Assembly: GCA_001701115.1 (NCBI GenBank)
Contig: DAAJ01000079.1
Coordinates: forward strand, 19,709 to 50,610
DNA: 30,902 nt
Reading direction: 5' to 3'
Source: Bacteroidales bacterium GP2
Lineage (GTDB): Bacteria; Bacteroidota; Bacteroidia; Bacteroidales; Muribaculaceae
Under the pieces are notes generated by a model, which was not told the DNA's origin, did not search any database, and was given only the letters and a program-made list of their open reading frames with translations. Positions within the stretch are counted from its first letter, which is position 1, and every line of letters begins with the position of its first letter. Position numbers and translations under genes: made by a program. Of the stretch, positions 16,001-25,052 are shown piece by piece.

Positions 16001-17041
16001 ATGAAGATATTAAGGTCATTCTTGACCGTAACTTTCGTGATTGCCGCAATTAACACGTTTGCGCAGCATTCAACTGTCATAAAACTTCCCGGAGAGAAGG
16101 ATGGCGCTATTGTGCGTCTTGTTAATGACGATACCGGAGAACTGATAGATTTGCTTAAGGTAACTGATGAGGCTGTCGTGTTCCCGAGTGACAAATATCC
16201 TCCTTGCGTCGTCAAGTTGGAGAATGCCGGGCGTGGAACCTTCGTGCTGACAGATGCAGATATAGTCCACTCTGTAAAAGTAGAAGAAATAGAACATGGC
16301 ACAAGGTGGAAATGGGAATCTTTTGGAGGCTATAATGACAGTATAATAGCACTGAATAAAAAACTCGAACCTGTGAGTGCGCGCTATCGTGCAACGGATG
16401 ACAAAGCGGAGCATGGCAAGCTTATGGGGGAATTCGAGTCCATTATATATGATGCAATTGACGGGCATGGTAATGATATTTTGGGTTACAGGCTTTTCGT
16501 TTATGGATATGAGGCACTCACTCTCAAATCTATGGAGCAACTGGTAGAAAAGTATCCCGTATTGTTGTCGTATAATAAAGTGAAAGGGATTTTAGCGGCA
16601 AAACGAAATTTGGAAGCTACGCAACCGGGTAATAAATTCAAAGACTTTGCAGTGGAATATGACGGCAAGCAGCACAAGTTGAGCGATGTTGTAGGTCACG
16701 GTGATTATGTGTTGCTTGATTTCTGGGCAAGCTGGTGCGGTCCCTGCCGGGCTGAGATGCCGGTTATTAAAGAGGCATACGAGAAATATAAAGGGGAGAA
16801 CCTCAAAATACTTGGAGTTGCTGTATCAGACCAGCCGGCAAATTCACTGGAGGCTGTCGCTCAGATGGAATTGCCCTGGGAAATATGGGTGAATGGTGGC
16901 GAGGAAGTGTCACAAGCCTATAATGTGACATATATTCCACTTTTAATCCTGTTTGCTCCGGACGGCACAATCCTTGCACGAGGGATACAAAAAGATGAAC
17001 TTCTCTCCACCCTTGAGAAATATATTCCCTCAGCGGACTAA
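16001..17041 (+). CDS. Periplasmic thiol-disulfide oxidoreductase, TlpA/ResA-like
   Basis: A 346-residue protein starting at ATG 16001; the frame extends upstream into the kinase gene, but 16001 begins a signal peptide (FVIAAINTFAQ) and lies 7 bp after the kinase stop. Residues 24-210 resemble the DUF4369-type N-terminal domain of Bacteroidota thioredoxins. Residues about 213-346 are a TlpA/AhpC-TSA-type thioredoxin fold with WASWCGPC (C246, C249) and a cis-proline segment (TYIPLLILF). It likely reduces or isomerises cysteines of envelope proteins. There is no lipobox, so it is predicted soluble in the periplasm. Co-transcription with the sensor kinase may hint at redox or envelope-stress sensing, which is inference. 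Confidence 0.88.
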   Translation: MKILRSFLTVTFVIAAINTFAQHSTVIKLPGEKDGAIVRLVNDDTGELIDLLKVTDEAVVFPSDKYPPCVVKLENAGRGTFVLTDADIVHSVKVEEIEHGTRWKWESFGGYNDSIIALNKKLEPVSARYRATDDKAEHGKLMGEFESIIYDAIDGHGNDILGYRLFVYGYEALTLKSMEQLVEKYPVLLSYNKVKGILAAKRNLEATQPGNKFKDFAVEYDGKQHKLSDVVGHGDYVLLDFWASWCGPCRAEMPVIKEAYEKYKGENLKILGVAVSDQPANSLEAVAQMELPWEIWVNGGEEVSQAYNVTYIPLLILFAPDGTILARGIQKDELLSTLEKYIPSAD

Positions 17042-17066
17042 AAGTTTATTACAGTAATATAAAATG

Positions 17067-17106
17067 ATGCGCCAGCCCGCTATCCGGCGGTTTGGCGCAT
17101 TTTTTG
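17067..17106 (+). terminator. Intrinsic terminator after the kinase/thioredoxin operon
   Basis: ATGCGCCA (17067-17074) pairs with TGGCGCAT (17093-17100), followed by TTTTTTG. It lies 25 bp after the stop codon. Confidence 0.85.
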
Positions 17107-17170
17107 TCCGGTAGTTTGGCTGCGGGTGTGCGGAATTTGACGTGATGCGATGTGAAACGCCTTTTTTTCG

Positions 17171-17178
17171 TACCTTTG
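17171..17178 (+). promoter_or_regulatory. metH -7 element
   Basis: TACCTTTG is a perfect -7 box, 31 nt before the metH ATG. The -33 region has no TTG at the usual spacing. The short leader leaves no room for a cobalamin riboswitch. Confidence 0.65.
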
Positions 17179-17208
17179 TAGCTATACACAAGTAATTAAG
17201 ACGTCTGA

Positions 17209-20200
17209 ATGAATAATCGCAATATATTATCACCTTCTTCCGCTGCACTTATTGATGCCGTGCGCTCACGTGTTCTCGTACTTGACGGTGCTATGGGCAC
17301 TATGATACAGAAGCTTGGACTCGAAGAGGCTGATTTTACTCCTGCCGGCATGACAAATGCGCCGGCTCCCCTCAAGGGATGCAATGATTTGCTGAATATC
17401 ACCGCTCCAGAGAAAATAAAAGAGATACACCGCAGCTATCTTGATGCAGGGGCACGTATTATAGAAACTAATACTTTTAATGCCAACGCTTTGTCGCTTG
17501 CCGAGTATGGCGTTGCCGACCGGGTTGCAGAGATAAATGCCGCGGGTGTGGGGATAGCTAAGCAGGCAATTGAAGATGCTGGGGTAGAAGCATGGGTTGC
17601 CGGAAGTATTGGTCCGGGCAGCCATTCCCTCTCGCTTGCAGCAGAGATAGAGGCGGAGAATCCGGTTACCTGGGATACGGTAGAAGATGCGGTGTACAAT
17701 CAGGCTGTCGCTCTCATCGGGGCAGGGGTAGATGCGCTTTTGCTTGAAACGGTGTTTGACGGATTGAATGCCAAGGCGGCAATTCATGCATTGCGCCGTG
17801 CCATGGATGACACGCACCGCGAAGTGCCTGTGATGATTTCTGCAACCTTATCGCAGGGCGGACGCATTTTGAGCGGGCAATCGCTTGAAGCATTCATTGC
17901 CACTATTGCGCATGCTAATCCGATGTCGGTAGGGCTTAACTGTGGATTTGGTGCGGATGAACTTGTTAAATATGTTGATATTCTTGCAGCATCGCCTTAT
18001 GCCATAAGCCTTCATCCTAACGCGGGGCTGCCTGATGCGCTCGGCAATTACAAGGAGACACCGGAGCAGATGGCGCACAAATTGCGCCCCTTGCTTGAAT
18101 CGGGCAAACTGAACATTGTAGGAGGGTGCTGTGGAACCACTCCGGAACACATAGCTGCGATTGCGTCAGTTGCGGCACAGGCAAAAATGAGGGAGATACC
18201 CAAGAAGTCCGGCGTAATGACGCTTGCCGGGTTGGAATCGTTTGTTCCGGGTAAATTCGTGAAAGTTGGCGAGCGGTGCAATGTTGCCGGAAGCCGTAAA
18301 TTCCTTAGGCTGATTAATGAGGGTTCTCTTGGGGAAGCCGCCGAAATAGCTGCCGCGCAGGTCAAGGCAGGCGCGGACATCGTAGACATAAACATGGATG
18401 ACCCGATGCTTGATGCTGCGACCCAGATGTGCACCTTTATTTCGGTTATCAGTGGCGAACCTGCTATTGCCAAAGCGCCGTTGATGATAGATACGAGCAA
18501 CTGGGATGTGGCAATCAAGGCTCTTAAACGTGTGCAGGGCAAACCGGTGGTAAACTCTATCAGCCTGAAAGAGGGTGAGGCAGCTATGCTTGCAAAAGCG
18601 GATGAACTTAAACGAATGGGAGCTGCGGTGGTTGTCATGGCTTTTGATGAAGATGGTCAGGCGGACACTTACGAGCGGCGTATAAATGTGTGTGAACGCG
18701 CTTACCGCCTCTTGACAGAATCCGGTTTCCCTCCGGAGGATATAATTTTTGACCCGAACATTCTTGCGGTTGCCACCGGTATAGAGGAGCATGGCGACTA
18801 TGCATTGGATTTCATACGTGCTGCGGGATGGATACGCTGCAATCTTCCCGGGGCTCATGTCAGTGGCGGTCTAAGCAATCTTTCTTTCTCTTTCCGTGGC
18901 AACAACTATGTCCGCGAAGCAATGCATTCGCTGTTCCTGAAGCATGCAACTGCTGAGGGTATGGATTTTGCAATTATCAATCCTTCAACCCTTATGGATG
19001 CGGAGAGCATTGACCCTGCGCTCGCCAAAGCAATTGATGATGTGCTGCTCAACCGCGATTCTCGCGCAACAGACAGGCTTATCGAGGAGGCGCAGAGGGT
19101 GAAGGAGGAACGTGAGAAAGCTAAAGGAGAGAAGCCGGCAAAAGCTGCGGTTGAAACGAAAACCGCCCCACGGACTGCGGCTGAAAAGGTAGAGGAACTT
19201 GTTGTGGCAGGTCGTGGAGAAGGTATCGAGCCTCTGCTTGATGAGTGTGTCGCCTCTTTGGGAAGTGCTTTTGCAGTGGTTGACGGTCCTTTGATGAGCG
19301 GGATGAACCGTGTAGGCGATCTGTTTGGAGCAGGAAAAATGTTCCTGCCGCAGGTAGTGCGCAGTGCAAAAGTGATGAAGCAGGCGGTAGCGCACCTCAC
19401 TCCTGTAATAGAGGCTGAAAGGAGGAGCGGCAACAGCGCGGCTGCCGGGAAAATAGTGCTTGCAACCGTAAAAGGTGATGTCCATGACATTGGCAAGAAC
19501 ATAGTAGGTGTGATAATGAGCTGCAATGGCTACGAGGTGACAGACCTCGGGGTAATGGTTCCTCCCGAAAAGATAATTGACACGGCTATAGATATTGATG
19601 CTGATTTTATAGGACTTAGCGGTCTGATAACCCCGTCTCTCGAAGAAATGCGCACTGTTGCGCGGATGATGGAGGAGCGCGGAATGACAATACCTCTGCT
19701 TGTTGGCGGCGCTGCTGCTTCGAGCGTGCACACTGCGGTCAAAATAGATCCGCTCTATTCCGGCGCGGTGATTTATACCCGTGACGCGGCTGCGCTTCCG
19801 GGAGTCACGCAGAAATTCGTGTCAGAAGCGACACGCGGTGAGGCATTCCGCGAACTGAAGTCGCAATATGAGGATATCAGGAAAAGATATGAGGAAAAGG
19901 TGAACTTACTGCCGCTCGATGAGGCAAGAATGGGCGCCCACAAGTTTGATTTAAGCAAAAAAGCACCCGCACCGGTGCATCCCGGAGCGCACACTCTTTA
20001 TGTTCCGGTCGCCGAGGTGCGCAGTCTTATAAACTGGAGGGCATTTTTTGCCGCATGGAAACTCGATGCTTCCCTTGCTTCAATCGCGGATATCCAGGGG
20101 TGTGACCACTGCCGCGCCCAGTGGCTTGCTTCCATGGAGCAGACTAAGCGCCTTAAAGCAGCAGAAGCGATGCAGCTATTCAAGGAAGCGAACCGGATGC

Positions 20201-20889
20201 TTGACCGGCTCTGTGAAAGTGGAGCGAAAGTGGCGTGCCGCGTGGTTATCGTTCCTGCATGCTCATGCGGTGACGATATTGTGCTTGCGGGAGAAGAGCG
20301 GGTTGTTCTGCCGATGCTCCGACAGCAGCATGGTGAACAGCCGGCAGGGGAGCGGCTCTCTCTCGCGGATTTTGTTGCTCCCGCTGATGCAGACGGCGCC
20401 GCCCAGGATAATGTAGCGCTTTTTGCTGTCACTACAGCCGGTGATGTGGAGCGTTTTGTAAAGAATGCGTCCAACGACTATGATGCTCTCCTTGCCCAGA
20501 GCATTGCTGACCGCATTGCGGAAGCGGCTACCGAATGGTTGCACCGCGAGGTGCGCACCAATCTGTGGGGCTATTCTGATGCTTCGTCCCATGAGGAGAA
20601 GGACCTCTTCGCGCAGGAATATACCGGAATACGTCCGGCAATCGGTTATCCATCGCTTCCGGACCAGTCGCTGATATTTGAAACTGACAAGTTGCTGGGA
20701 TATAGTGGACTGGGAATAACTGTGACTGAAAACGGGGCAATGGCACCCGCAGCATCAACAACGGGAATAATGATCGGCTATGCTCCCGCACATTATTTTA
20801 TAATAGGTGCTACTGATGATGAGCAGAAAAAAGATTACGCCCGCCGCCGTGGAACAGCAGCGGACGCAATCCGCAAATTTCTTCCCTGA
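17209..20889 (+). CDS. metH: Cobalamin-dependent methionine synthase
   Basis: A 1226-residue protein that transfers the methyl group from methyltetrahydrofolate to homocysteine via methylcobalamin. Domains in order: homocysteine-binding (1-320) with zinc ligands C245 (LNCGFG), C307 and C308 (GGCCGTT); pterin-binding (about 345-630; GERCNVAGSRKF); helical cap (about 660-740); B12-binding with DVHDIGKN, where H759 is the lower cobalt ligand; and AdoMet-activation (about 900-1226) with RPAIGYPSLPDQ and the ENGAMAP segment. All modules are present and the length is almost that of E. coli MetH. A variable lysine/alanine-rich linker lies near 635-660. The gene stands alone and ends 8 bp from the stop of the convergent acyl-CoA ligase. 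Confidence 0.97.
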   Translation: MNNRNILSPSSAALIDAVRSRVLVLDGAMGTMIQKLGLEEADFTPAGMTNAPAPLKGCNDLLNITAPEKIKEIHRSYLDAGARIIETNTFNANALSLAEYGVADRVAEINAAGVGIAKQAIEDAGVEAWVAGSIGPGSHSLSLAAEIEAENPVTWDTVEDAVYNQAVALIGAGVDALLLETVFDGLNAKAAIHALRRAMDDTHREVPVMISATLSQGGRILSGQSLEAFIATIAHANPMSVGLNCGFGADELVKYVDILAASPYAISLHPNAGLPDALGNYKETPEQMAHKLRPLLESGKLNIVGGCCGTTPEHIAAIASVAAQAKMREIPKKSGVMTLAGLESFVPGKFVKVGERCNVAGSRKFLRLINEGSLGEAAEIAAAQVKAGADIVDINMDDPMLDAATQMCTFISVISGEPAIAKAPLMIDTSNWDVAIKALKRVQGKPVVNSISLKEGEAAMLAKADELKRMGAAVVVMAFDEDGQADTYERRINVCERAYRLLTESGFPPEDIIFDPNILAVATGIEEHGDYALDFIRAAGWIRCNLPGAHVSGGLSNLSFSFRGNNYVREAMHSLFLKHATAEGMDFAIINPSTLMDAESIDPALAKAIDDVLLNRDSRATDRLIEEAQRVKEEREKAKGEKPAKAAVETKTAPRTAAEKVEELVVAGRGEGIEPLLDECVASLGSAFAVVDGPLMSGMNRVGDLFGAGKMFLPQVVRSAKVMKQAVAHLTPVIEAERRSGNSAAAGKIVLATVKGDVHDIGKNIVGVIMSCNGYEVTDLGVMVPPEKIIDTAIDIDADFIGLSGLITPSLEEMRTVARMMEERGMTIPLLVGGAAASSVHTAVKIDPLYSGAVIYTRDAAALPGVTQKFVSEATRGEAFRELKSQYEDIRKRYEEKVNLLPLDEARMGAHKFDLSKKAPAPVHPGAHTLYVPVAEVRSLINWRAFFAAWKLDASLASIADIQGCDHCRAQWLASMEQTKRLKAAEAMQLFKEANRMLDRLCESGAKVACRVVIVPACSCGDDIVLAGEERVVLPMLRQQHGEQPAGERLSLADFVAPADADGAAQDNVALFAVTTAGDVERFVKNASNDYDALLAQSIADRIAEAATEWLHREVRTNLWGYSDASSHEEKDLFAQEYTGIRPAIGYPSLPDQSLIFETDKLLGYSGLGITVTENGAMAPAASTTGIMIGYAPAHYFIIGATDDEQKKDYARRRGTAADAIRKFLP

Positions 20890-20897
20890 TGTGATGT

Positions 20898-22556
20898 TTA
20901 GCGTTGGTAGAGATAGCGTTTGATTGAGCGTTTGGGAGTTTTTTCAAACTCCTCGCTCATAATCTCTACACGGTGCACCTGTGAGTAACCCGGCAGGTCC
21001 TTATTGAGCTGCACAAGATTTTCACTCATTATTTTTTCAATTTCCTCCGGTGAAATTTTCTGGTGGATGACATTGTCCATGTCGGGATAAACGAGCGCAA
21101 CCAGCTTGCCACTTTCGTCAATCACAACGGATTCCCCTACGTATGGCATGTTGTTCAGCTTCTGTTCGATTTCTTCCGGGTAGATGTTCTGACCGCTTGG
21201 TCCGAGAATCATGTTTTTGTCTCGTCCGCGCAGGTATATGAAATTGTCCTCGTCAACGCATCCTATGTCGCCGGTGCACATCCATCCTTCATCATCAAAA
21301 GCCTCGGAGGTAGCCTCCTCGTTCTTGTAGTATCCTTTCATCACGTTAGCGCCACGCACCCAGATAACTCCTGGAATCTCGGCGGGAGATGTGGATTCAA
21401 CTCGTACTTCCATACGGTCCACAATCTTGCCGCATGAACCAATACGTGCCTCATTGTGAGGAGCATAGGATATAAGTGGCGCGCACTCAGTCATGCCGTA
21501 GCCCACAGTGAAGGGGAAATCAATGCGGCGCAGGAAGTTTTCCACATCCTTGTTCAGTGCCGCTCCGCCAATGATTATCTCCCTGAGCTCACCTCCGAAT
21601 GTGTCGGTTAGCTTATCCTTGATTTTTGAAAGCAGCCTGTCATCCACGAAAGGCACATGGAGCAGGAATTTCATGTATGGCTTTTCAAGCAGCGGGAATA
21701 CTTTGGTGCGTATTATCTTCTCAAGAATCAGTGGCACAGCGACAATAAGTTTCGGATGAACCTTTGCAAACGCCTCCATGATAATGCGCGGCGACGGGGT
21801 GCGGGTGAGGAATGTCACGTGGCATCCTTTTACAAGCGGATGAAGCATCTCTACAACAAGACCGTACATGTGCGCGAGCGGAAGCATGCACACTATGCCA
21901 TCTCCCGGATACAGGAAATCAAGGTGGTCAATGGTGTATTCGATGTTGCTCCAGAGGTTGCCGAATGTCACCATTACCCCTTTGGAGAATCCGGTACTGC
22001 CGGAAGTATAGTTGATAAGCGCGATGTCGTCAGGCTTGTTGACGCTCACCTCAACATCATCTATCGTGAACCTTTCCGGATAAGCCTCCCCGAAAAAGCG
22101 GTTGAGGTTTGCGCGGGCTTCATTGAGCGATTCGCTGCGTGACATCAGCAGCGAGAAGTCACTGATAAGGAGCACCCCTTCGAGGTGAGGCATCACTGAC
22201 GCATCAAGGTTTTCCCAAGTGCCGGCATCGGCAAACAGCAACCTTGCCTCGCTATGGTTAACAAGGTGGTGTATATTGTCCGGCTTGAATTCATGGAGCA
22301 CCGGCACCGCTATTGCGCCATAGGTGATGATTCCGAGGAAAGCCATAGCCCATTGTGCGCTGTTTCTGCCGCAGATTGCCACTTTGTCGCCGGGCATTAC
22401 CCCCGCGCTTTTGAAGAGGATATGAAGTTTGGTTATTTTTCGTGCTATATCCTTGTACTGGAAAGAAGCACCGTTGTAGTCAGTGAGCGCAAGCAGCTCC
22501 CAGTTGTTTCGGAGCGACTGCAAAATGTAAGCGTTCAGGCTATCCTGGTGATGCAT
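20898..22556 (-). CDS. AMP-binding acyl-CoA synthetase (long-chain fatty acid-CoA ligase-like)
   Basis: A 552-residue ANL-superfamily enzyme that would activate an acyl substrate via an acyl-AMP. The P-loop YTSGSTGFSKG is at 183-193, followed by the aromatic/histidine motif LPLAHMYG, GYGMTECAP, TGDIG and the hinge GRDKNMI. The C-terminal KTPKRSIKRY carries the catalytic lysine region. Family resemblance is to FadD-like ligases; substrate chain length cannot be read from the sequence, and O-succinylbenzoate-CoA or aryl-acid ligases remain possible. It is shorter than the 600-residue long-chain group. It is predicted cytosolic or membrane-associated. It has its own promoter and is convergent with metH. 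Confidence 0.9.
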   Translation of the reverse strand: MHHQDSLNAYILQSLRNNWELLALTDYNGASFQYKDIARKITKLHILFKSAGVMPGDKVAICGRNSAQWAMAFLGIITYGAIAVPVLHEFKPDNIHHLVNHSEARLLFADAGTWENLDASVMPHLEGVLLISDFSLLMSRSESLNEARANLNRFFGEAYPERFTIDDVEVSVNKPDDIALINYTSGSTGFSKGVMVTFGNLWSNIEYTIDHLDFLYPGDGIVCMLPLAHMYGLVVEMLHPLVKGCHVTFLTRTPSPRIIMEAFAKVHPKLIVAVPLILEKIIRTKVFPLLEKPYMKFLLHVPFVDDRLLSKIKDKLTDTFGGELREIIIGGAALNKDVENFLRRIDFPFTVGYGMTECAPLISYAPHNEARIGSCGKIVDRMEVRVESTSPAEIPGVIWVRGANVMKGYYKNEEATSEAFDDEGWMCTGDIGCVDEDNFIYLRGRDKNMILGPSGQNIYPEEIEQKLNNMPYVGESVVIDESGKLVALVYPDMDNVIHQKISPEEIEKIMSENLVQLNKDLPGYSQVHRVEIMSEEFEKTPKRSIKRYLYQR

Positions 22557-22583
22557 GATGGATGTGTTATGTTAATAAGATTG

Positions 22584-22615
22584 CAAAAATAACTAAAAAA
22601 TGATAGTGTTAGCAA
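22584..22615 (-). promoter_or_regulatory. Promoter of the acyl-CoA ligase, minus strand
   Basis: The minus strand reads TTG at 22615-22613, 21 nt, then TATTTTTG at 22591-22584. This matches the -33/-7 consensus and ends 27 nt before the ATG. Confidence 0.7.
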
Positions 22616-22636
22616 ATTTTGCCCGTCATTTATGGT

Positions 22637-22663
22637 TTGAGCGGAAATAATGTGTTTATTTTG
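22637..22663 (+). promoter_or_regulatory. Possible promoter of the TlpA-like lipoprotein
   Basis: TTATTTTG (22656-22663) is close to TAnnTTTG. TTG at 22637-22639 lies 16 nt upstream, shorter than usual. It sits 28 nt before ATG 22691. Confidence 0.35.
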
Positions 22664-22690
22664 CAGAAAAACACAAAAACCGCTTTATTT

Positions 22691-23722
22691 ATGAAACGTT
22701 CAATTTTATCTTTTGTTTGCGCGGGAGTCCTTGCAGTGTCCTGCGCTACGGCAAACACCACAGACAACTACACTGTGACCCTGCCGCTCACTGCTGACGA
22801 GGATGGTCTCAGCGCATATATTGTGAGCTTCGATACCGGCGAGAAGCTGGACTCGGCGATTGTTGAAGGCGGAAAAGCCGTTTTTTCCGGCAATGTGACA
22901 ACTCCGGTGTTCACCCGCATACTTCTCGACGGAAACCGTGCGGCAATGCTTGTGCTTGAACCGGGAACTATCTGCGCGGATATCAAGTCGCGCCTCGCTA
23001 CCGGTACTCCTACCAACGACACAATGGTGAGCTTCTTCAACAAGCAGAATGACTTGCAAAAAGAGTATATCGCGCTTGGCGACAGCGCAACCGATGCGCA
23101 GAAGGATGATATTGTAAACCGCTACAATAACCTCGGCAAGGAAACATTCGAGCAGAATGCCAACAATCCTTTTGGTTTCTACCTTTTCCTCCAGGATTGC
23201 TATGGCTGGGATCTTCCCACCTTTGATGCAAAACTGAAGGAATATCCCCAGTTCGCGTCAAGCAAGAAGGTGCAGACCCTCCGCCAGGGACTCATTAATA
23301 AAGAGGAGACATCTGTTGGCAAGAAGTTCAAGGATTTTGAAGTGACCTACAACGGCGAGACAAAGCGCCTCAGCGACTATGTTGGCAAGGGCAAATACAC
23401 TCTTGTTGATTTTTGGGCAAGCTGGTGCGGTCCCTGCATCCGTGAAACAGCAGTGATAAAGGAGTTGTACAACAAGTATTCCGACAAGATGGATTTTCTC
23501 GGGGTTGCTGTTTGGGATGAACCGGACAATACTCTCCGCGCCATTGAAAAACATTCATTGCCATGGCAGCAGATCATCAACGCTCAGACAATCCCGACCG
23601 ATATTTACGGTATTCCCGCGATTCCTTGCATTATCCTTTTTGATCCGGAAGGTACTATCGTGAGCCGCGACAAGCAGGATGCCGCGCTGGTTGCCGATGT
23701 TGACGCAGCGATGCAGAACTAA
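22691..23722 (+). CDS. Thiol-disulfide oxidoreductase lipoprotein, DUF4369 plus thioredoxin domain
   Basis: A 343-residue protein starting at ATG 22691, which begins a lipoprotein signal (AGVLAVSC; Cys at residue 18). Residues about 28-200 match the DUF4369-like N-terminal domain. Residues 210-343 are a TlpA/AhpC-TSA-type thioredoxin fold with WASWCGPC at C246 and C249 and a cis-proline segment (GIPAIPCIILF). It would be envelope-anchored and act on envelope thiols. It is a paralogue of the 16001-17041 protein, sharing layout and even the position of the active-site cysteines. An in-frame TTG at 22619 is upstream of the signal and was rejected. Confidence 0.9.
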   Translation: MKRSILSFVCAGVLAVSCATANTTDNYTVTLPLTADEDGLSAYIVSFDTGEKLDSAIVEGGKAVFSGNVTTPVFTRILLDGNRAAMLVLEPGTICADIKSRLATGTPTNDTMVSFFNKQNDLQKEYIALGDSATDAQKDDIVNRYNNLGKETFEQNANNPFGFYLFLQDCYGWDLPTFDAKLKEYPQFASSKKVQTLRQGLINKEETSVGKKFKDFEVTYNGETKRLSDYVGKGKYTLVDFWASWCGPCIRETAVIKELYNKYSDKMDFLGVAVWDEPDNTLRAIEKHSLPWQQIINAQTIPTDIYGIPAIPCIILFDPEGTIVSRDKQDAALVADVDAAMQN

Positions 23723-23759
23723 TTCCCGCGTATATTTGCGCCGGAGAGCGCACAAAGGA

Positions 23760-23801
23760 AGTAGCCTCGTGGTGAAGCGATAGCGCAACCACGAGGCTAC
23801 T
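23760..23801. terminator. Bidirectional hairpin between convergent genes
   Basis: A perfect 14-bp stem runs from A23760 to T23801 (GTAGCCTCGTGGT with ACCACGAGGCTAC) with a 14-nt loop. It lies between the thioredoxin lipoprotein and ychF. The following sequence is only weakly T-rich on the minus strand (TTCCTTT), so it may block transcripts from both sides. Confidence 0.6.
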
Positions 23802-23904
23802 GTCGTTATGTGTCTGTACGAAATGTCAGATGCCCCTCATTGGGATCGGGTGACGGATTATGCTGTACCACCGGGGCACATATCCAACGCTCCTTCCGGA
23901 CGGC

Positions 23905-25008
23905 TTACACGTTGAAGAGGAAGTGCATGATGTCGCCGTCAAGCACAACATATTCTTTTCCTTCCACACCCATCTTGCCCGCTGCGCGCACAGCAGCTTC
24001 TGAGCCGAGGTCAACATAATCCTGGTACTTGATGACTTCTGCACGGATGAAGCCTTTTTCAAAATCGGTGTGGATTATGCCGGCGCATTTCGGGGCTTTG
24101 CTGCCGCGGAGGAATGTCCATGCTCTCACTTCGTCCGCTCCGGCGGTGAAGAATGTCTGAAGGTCAAGCAGGGCGTATGCCGCTCTGATGAGTCGTGACA
24201 CTCCTGATTCTTCAAGACCGATTGATTCAAGGAATTCTTTCCTGTCCTCATAGCTGTCAAGCTCGGCTATCTCAGCCTCGGTCTGCGCTGCAACCACAAG
24301 CACTCCTGCATCCTCATCTTTTACAGCTTCCTTCACTGCGTCAACATAGGCATTGCCGGTTGCGGCGGAGGCATCATCTACATTGCACACATATAGCACC
24401 GGCTTTGATGTGAGCAGGAACAGGTCTCGTGCAAATTTCTCTTCGTCCGGGGTTTCGAGGGTCACCGAGCGTGCCGGTTTTCCAGCCTCGAGGGCTTCCT
24501 TGATTTTGGCGAGCACCTCATACTGCATCTTTGCTGTCTTATCTCCGCCGGTCTGTGCCTGCTTGTAGGTCTTGGCTATGCGGCTTTCAACAGTCTCGAG
24601 GTCTTTAATCAGTAGCTCATAGTCGATTATCTCCTTGTCGCGCACAGGATTGACTGAGCCGTCAACATGGGTGATATTGTCATCGTCAAAGCAACGGAGC
24701 ACATGGATTATAGCGTCTGTTTCACGGATGTTGGCAAGGAATTTGTTGCCGAGCCCTTCCCCTTTGCTTGCTCCTTTGACCAGTCCGGCAATGTCGACAA
24801 TCTCCACGGTGGCGGGCACTATGCTTTTAGGGTTGCATATCTCCACGAGCTTGTTGAGGCGGTCGTCAGGCACTGTGATGACTCCTACATTCGGCTCGAT
24901 TGTGCAGAAAGGGAAATTGGCGCTCTGAGCCTTTGAGTTGGAAAGACAATTGAAAAGTGTGGACTTGCCTACATTGGGCAGTCCTACTATGCCGCATTTT
25001 AATGCCAT
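23905..25008 (-). CDS. ychF: Redox-regulated/ribosome-associated ATPase YchF (OLA1 family)
   Basis: A 367-residue Obg-like P-loop NTPase. The G1 motif is GLPNVGKST (9-17), G3 is DIAGL (72-76), and a helical coiled domain follows (about 130-200). CNVD (about 211) replaces the usual NKxD, as in YchF/OLA1 proteins that prefer ATP. The C-terminal TGS-like domain (about 283-366) ends in GDIMHFLFNV. The family binds ribosomes and is tied to stress and translation control. The full-length gene uses ATG 25008. It lies 44 bp from the lipid kinase gene with its own -7 box between them. Confidence 0.95.
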   Translation of the reverse strand: MALKCGIVGLPNVGKSTLFNCLSNSKAQSANFPFCTIEPNVGVITVPDDRLNKLVEICNPKSIVPATVEIVDIAGLVKGASKGEGLGNKFLANIRETDAIIHVLRCFDDDNITHVDGSVNPVRDKEIIDYELLIKDLETVESRIAKTYKQAQTGGDKTAKMQYEVLAKIKEALEAGKPARSVTLETPDEEKFARDLFLLTSKPVLYVCNVDDASAATGNAYVDAVKEAVKDEDAGVLVVAAQTEAEIAELDSYEDRKEFLESIGLEESGVSRLIRAAYALLDLQTFFTAGADEVRAWTFLRGSKAPKCAGIIHTDFEKGFIRAEVIKYQDYVDLGSEAAVRAAGKMGVEGKEYVVLDGDIMHFLFNV

Positions 25009-25036
25009 ATTTTCAGTGGTTTTCTAAATTATGCTA

Positions 25037-25044
25037 CAAAGGTA
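25037..25044 (-). promoter_or_regulatory. ychF -7 element, minus strand
   Basis: The minus strand reads TACCTTTG at 25044-25037, a perfect -7 box 28 nt before the ychF start. Any -33 element would fall within the 3' end of the lipid kinase gene; no clear TTG is there. Confidence 0.6.
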
Positions 25045-25052
25045 GCGAGATT

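Noticed and set aside
17042..17208. Cobalamin riboswitch before metH
   Set aside because: The space between promoter and ATG is about 30 nt and no B12-box-like sequence or multi-stem structure is visible.
18985..19731. Minus-strand ORF of 248 codons within metH
   Set aside because: It lies wholly opposite a conserved enzyme gene, and its composition is that of reversed coding sequence.
22619..22690. TTG at 22619 as the start of the thioredoxin lipoprotein
   Set aside because: It would bury the lipoprotein signal that begins cleanly at ATG 22691, and it overlaps the divergent promoter region.
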